The notes beneath the pieces were generated by a model that saw only the letters and a list, made by a program, of their open reading frames with translations, was not told the origin of the DNA and made no database searches. A stretch of 50,533 nucleotides of DNA from a virus, in IMG/VR virus record IMGVR_UViG_3300007539_000030, positions 1-50,533 of that record. One strand, 5' to 3'. The translations under genes and the position numbers were made by a program. This document shows, in pieces, positions 49,762-50,533 of this stretch (within the stretch, counting starts at the first letter, position 1; every line of letters starts with the position of its first letter).

Positions 49762-50352
49762 TCACCAGATCATGGGCACTGGGGTAAGATTGCTCACGTT
49801 GATTTCTTGATAGTCTGCCTTGCTATTCTGCTGGCGCACGTTATCAATATCAAAGTACAGATCAATGGTATCAACAATGCCGTGGTATTGACGTTGCAGA
49901 ACATCATCCAACTTAGTGCGATTCTTAGCACTCAGAACATCATCGAAACCAGTCACTTCGCCTGCTGTGTTGAAACGAGGTGCAACGCGAGGGAGAACAC
50001 TAACGAAGAGAATCTTCTCGATGGAATTGCATCGGGGAGCGTAATACAAACGTGCCGCTTCACCGATAGTGGTATTTGCATAGTTCTTGATATTCTTGTT
50101 CACATTGCTGTTGATTGCTTTGGCAAGAATAGCAACGCGGATGTCACCATCAGCATCAAATCCTGCAATGTCAATATCAAACGTGCCACCAAAGGCATCT
50201 TCTTGCAGTTGATATTCAAACTTCCAAGTGTACTCTGCGAGGTCAGGATTAGCATTCAAGATCTCATCGAGCAGCACTTTATGCAGTTCGTCAGTACGCT
50301 TGGAGGAGCGAACATTTTGGAATGAAGTTGAAAGGAACTCTTCGAGAATCAT
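49762..50352 (-). CDS. Hypothetical protein, 196 aa
   Basis: I recognise no family with certainty. The N-terminus is helical (MILEEFLSTSFQNVRSSKRT). Residues 50-80 are FGGTFDIDIAGFDADGDIRV followed by AILAKAINSNVNKNIKNYA. The D-x-D strand followed by a strand ending in A-K-A recalls the core of PD-(D/E)xK nucleases, but the acidic residue two before the Lys is missing, so nuclease activity is doubtful. The C-terminal half contains a strand-rich segment (IEKILFVSVLPRVAPRF) and a DDVLxRQYHGIVDTIDLYFD region. It has its own promoter (50376-50403), so it is probably expressed early. Confidence 0.82.
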   Translation of the reverse strand: MILEEFLSTSFQNVRSSKRTDELHKVLLDEILNANPDLAEYTWKFEYQLQEDAFGGTFDIDIAGFDADGDIRVAILAKAINSNVNKNIKNYANTTIGEAARLYYAPRCNSIEKILFVSVLPRVAPRFNTAGEVTGFDDVLSAKNRTKLDDVLQRQYHGIVDTIDLYFDIDNVRQQNSKADYQEINVSNLTPVPMIW

Positions 50353-50375
50353 GGGTTGTTTGTCTCAACAATGTA

Positions 50376-50403
50376 ATAATACACGAGCACGAGCGTCTGT
50401 CTA
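50376..50403 (-). promoter_or_regulatory. Promoter TAGACA-N16-TATTAT
   Basis: The minus strand has TAGACA (50398-50403, five of six to TTGACA) and TATTAT (50376-50381) 16 bases apart. The -35 overlaps the stop codon of the upstream oxygenase-like gene. The -10 is inside the same CTCGTGTATTATTA core seen at 49702. Confidence 0.7.
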
Positions 50404-50533
50404 GAACTCGTGGACCACTTCGCGAGGTGTCACATTCAAATTGAAACTTAGCGTCAATCGGTTAGTGTCATGTTTCTGCATTCTTACGCCATGACGTACA
50501 AACGAAGGGAACACAATCAGGTCCCCCTCGCTA
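50401..50533 (-). CDS. 2OG-Fe(II) oxygenase-like protein, C-terminal fragment (5' end outside window)
   Basis: Only the last 43 codons are inside the window. They read SEGDLIVFPSFVRHGVRMQK, then HDTNRLTLSFNLNVTP and a short tail. This is the pattern G-D-x-[IV]-x-[FY]-P-S-x3-H...R-[IL]-[ST]-[LF]-[ST]-F-N of the 2OG-FeII_Oxy_5 family: the distal iron-binding His followed by the Arg that holds 2-oxoglutarate. The same block occurs in the 46290-46913 gene (DCIIYPSNLTHGYES...DNRITLTFNV), so the two are probably paralogues, though the central D/S context differs. Confidence 0.8.
   Translation of the reverse strand, partial: SEGDLIVFPSFVRHGVRMQKHDTNRLTLSFNLNVTPREVVHEF

Noticed and set aside
50100-50230. 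PD-(D/E)xK nuclease motif in the 196-aa protein
   Set aside because: The FDIDIAGF and AILAKAI strands look similar to the nuclease core, but the acidic residue of the (D/E)xK triad is replaced by Leu. I keep it as hypothetical.
1-50533. tRNA genes, CRISPR arrays, insertion sequences and attachment sites
   Set aside because: I saw no cloverleaf-like segments with CCA context, no direct spaced repeats, no transposase-like protein and no terminal inverted repeats.

Overview
The window looks like part of the genome of a T4-like (Kyanoviridae-type) marine cyanophage. All 37 genes I can support lie on the minus strand, so transcription runs from high to low coordinates. The assignment rests on three things. 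A baseplate-wedge block in T4-like order (gp25, gp6, a giant gp7-like protein, gp8) is recognisable. It is followed by a DUF4815-family virion protein and a fibre with a phage-tropism N-terminus. Six NATAAATA boxes of the gp55-dependent T4 late-promoter type stand before structural genes.

Right part (about 44.4-50.5 kb): a dense run of small genes, mostly of unknown function. Many are joined by 1-4 bp stop/start overlaps (ATGA, TAATG, TGATG and one TTGA), which implies translational coupling. They include two 2-oxoglutarate/Fe(II) oxygenase-like genes (one cut by the window edge), a small membrane protein and several small acidic or basic proteins. Host-type promoters recur here: one TTGACA-N17-CATACT, and a CTCGTGTATTATTA element found twice. 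Several are paired with inverted repeats. A 255-base gap at 46035-46289 carries three close matches to the DnaA box.

Middle part (36.2-45.2 kb): baseplate and spike genes. They are an NlpC/P60-type cell-wall peptidase, a 55-aa AbrB-like protein, a coiled-coil protein, a 1476-aa virion protein, a PAAR-like spike-tip candidate, two small overlapping genes, gp25 and gp6. gp6 carries a Gly/Asp/Asn tract.

Left part (1-36.2 kb): a single 6759-codon ORF dominates. Two signatures of T4 gp7 can be recognised in it, about 2,850 residues apart. The rest is a mosaic: GSGY beta-repeats, a YHYH domain, an EF-hand loop, a propeller-like segment, two LamG-like domains, two W/Y carbohydrate-binding-like modules, seven copies of a Cys-Asp-Gly-Gly-Asn helical repeat, and a C-terminal Ig-like domain. 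Next come a YHYH/Ig-like protein, a fibre-like protein ending in a plastocyanin/amicyanin-like type-1 copper site, a GSGY-repeat protein, gp8, the 2470-aa DUF4815 protein, two small coiled-coil proteins, a UUCG-loop terminator and the start of a tail-fibre gene. Together these would build the baseplate and its surface-exposed adhesion apparatus.

The most unusual items are the complete copper-ligand set on a fibre-like virion protein, the giant module-loaded gp7-like wedge protein with its sevenfold helical repeat, and the DnaA-box cluster in the small-gene region.
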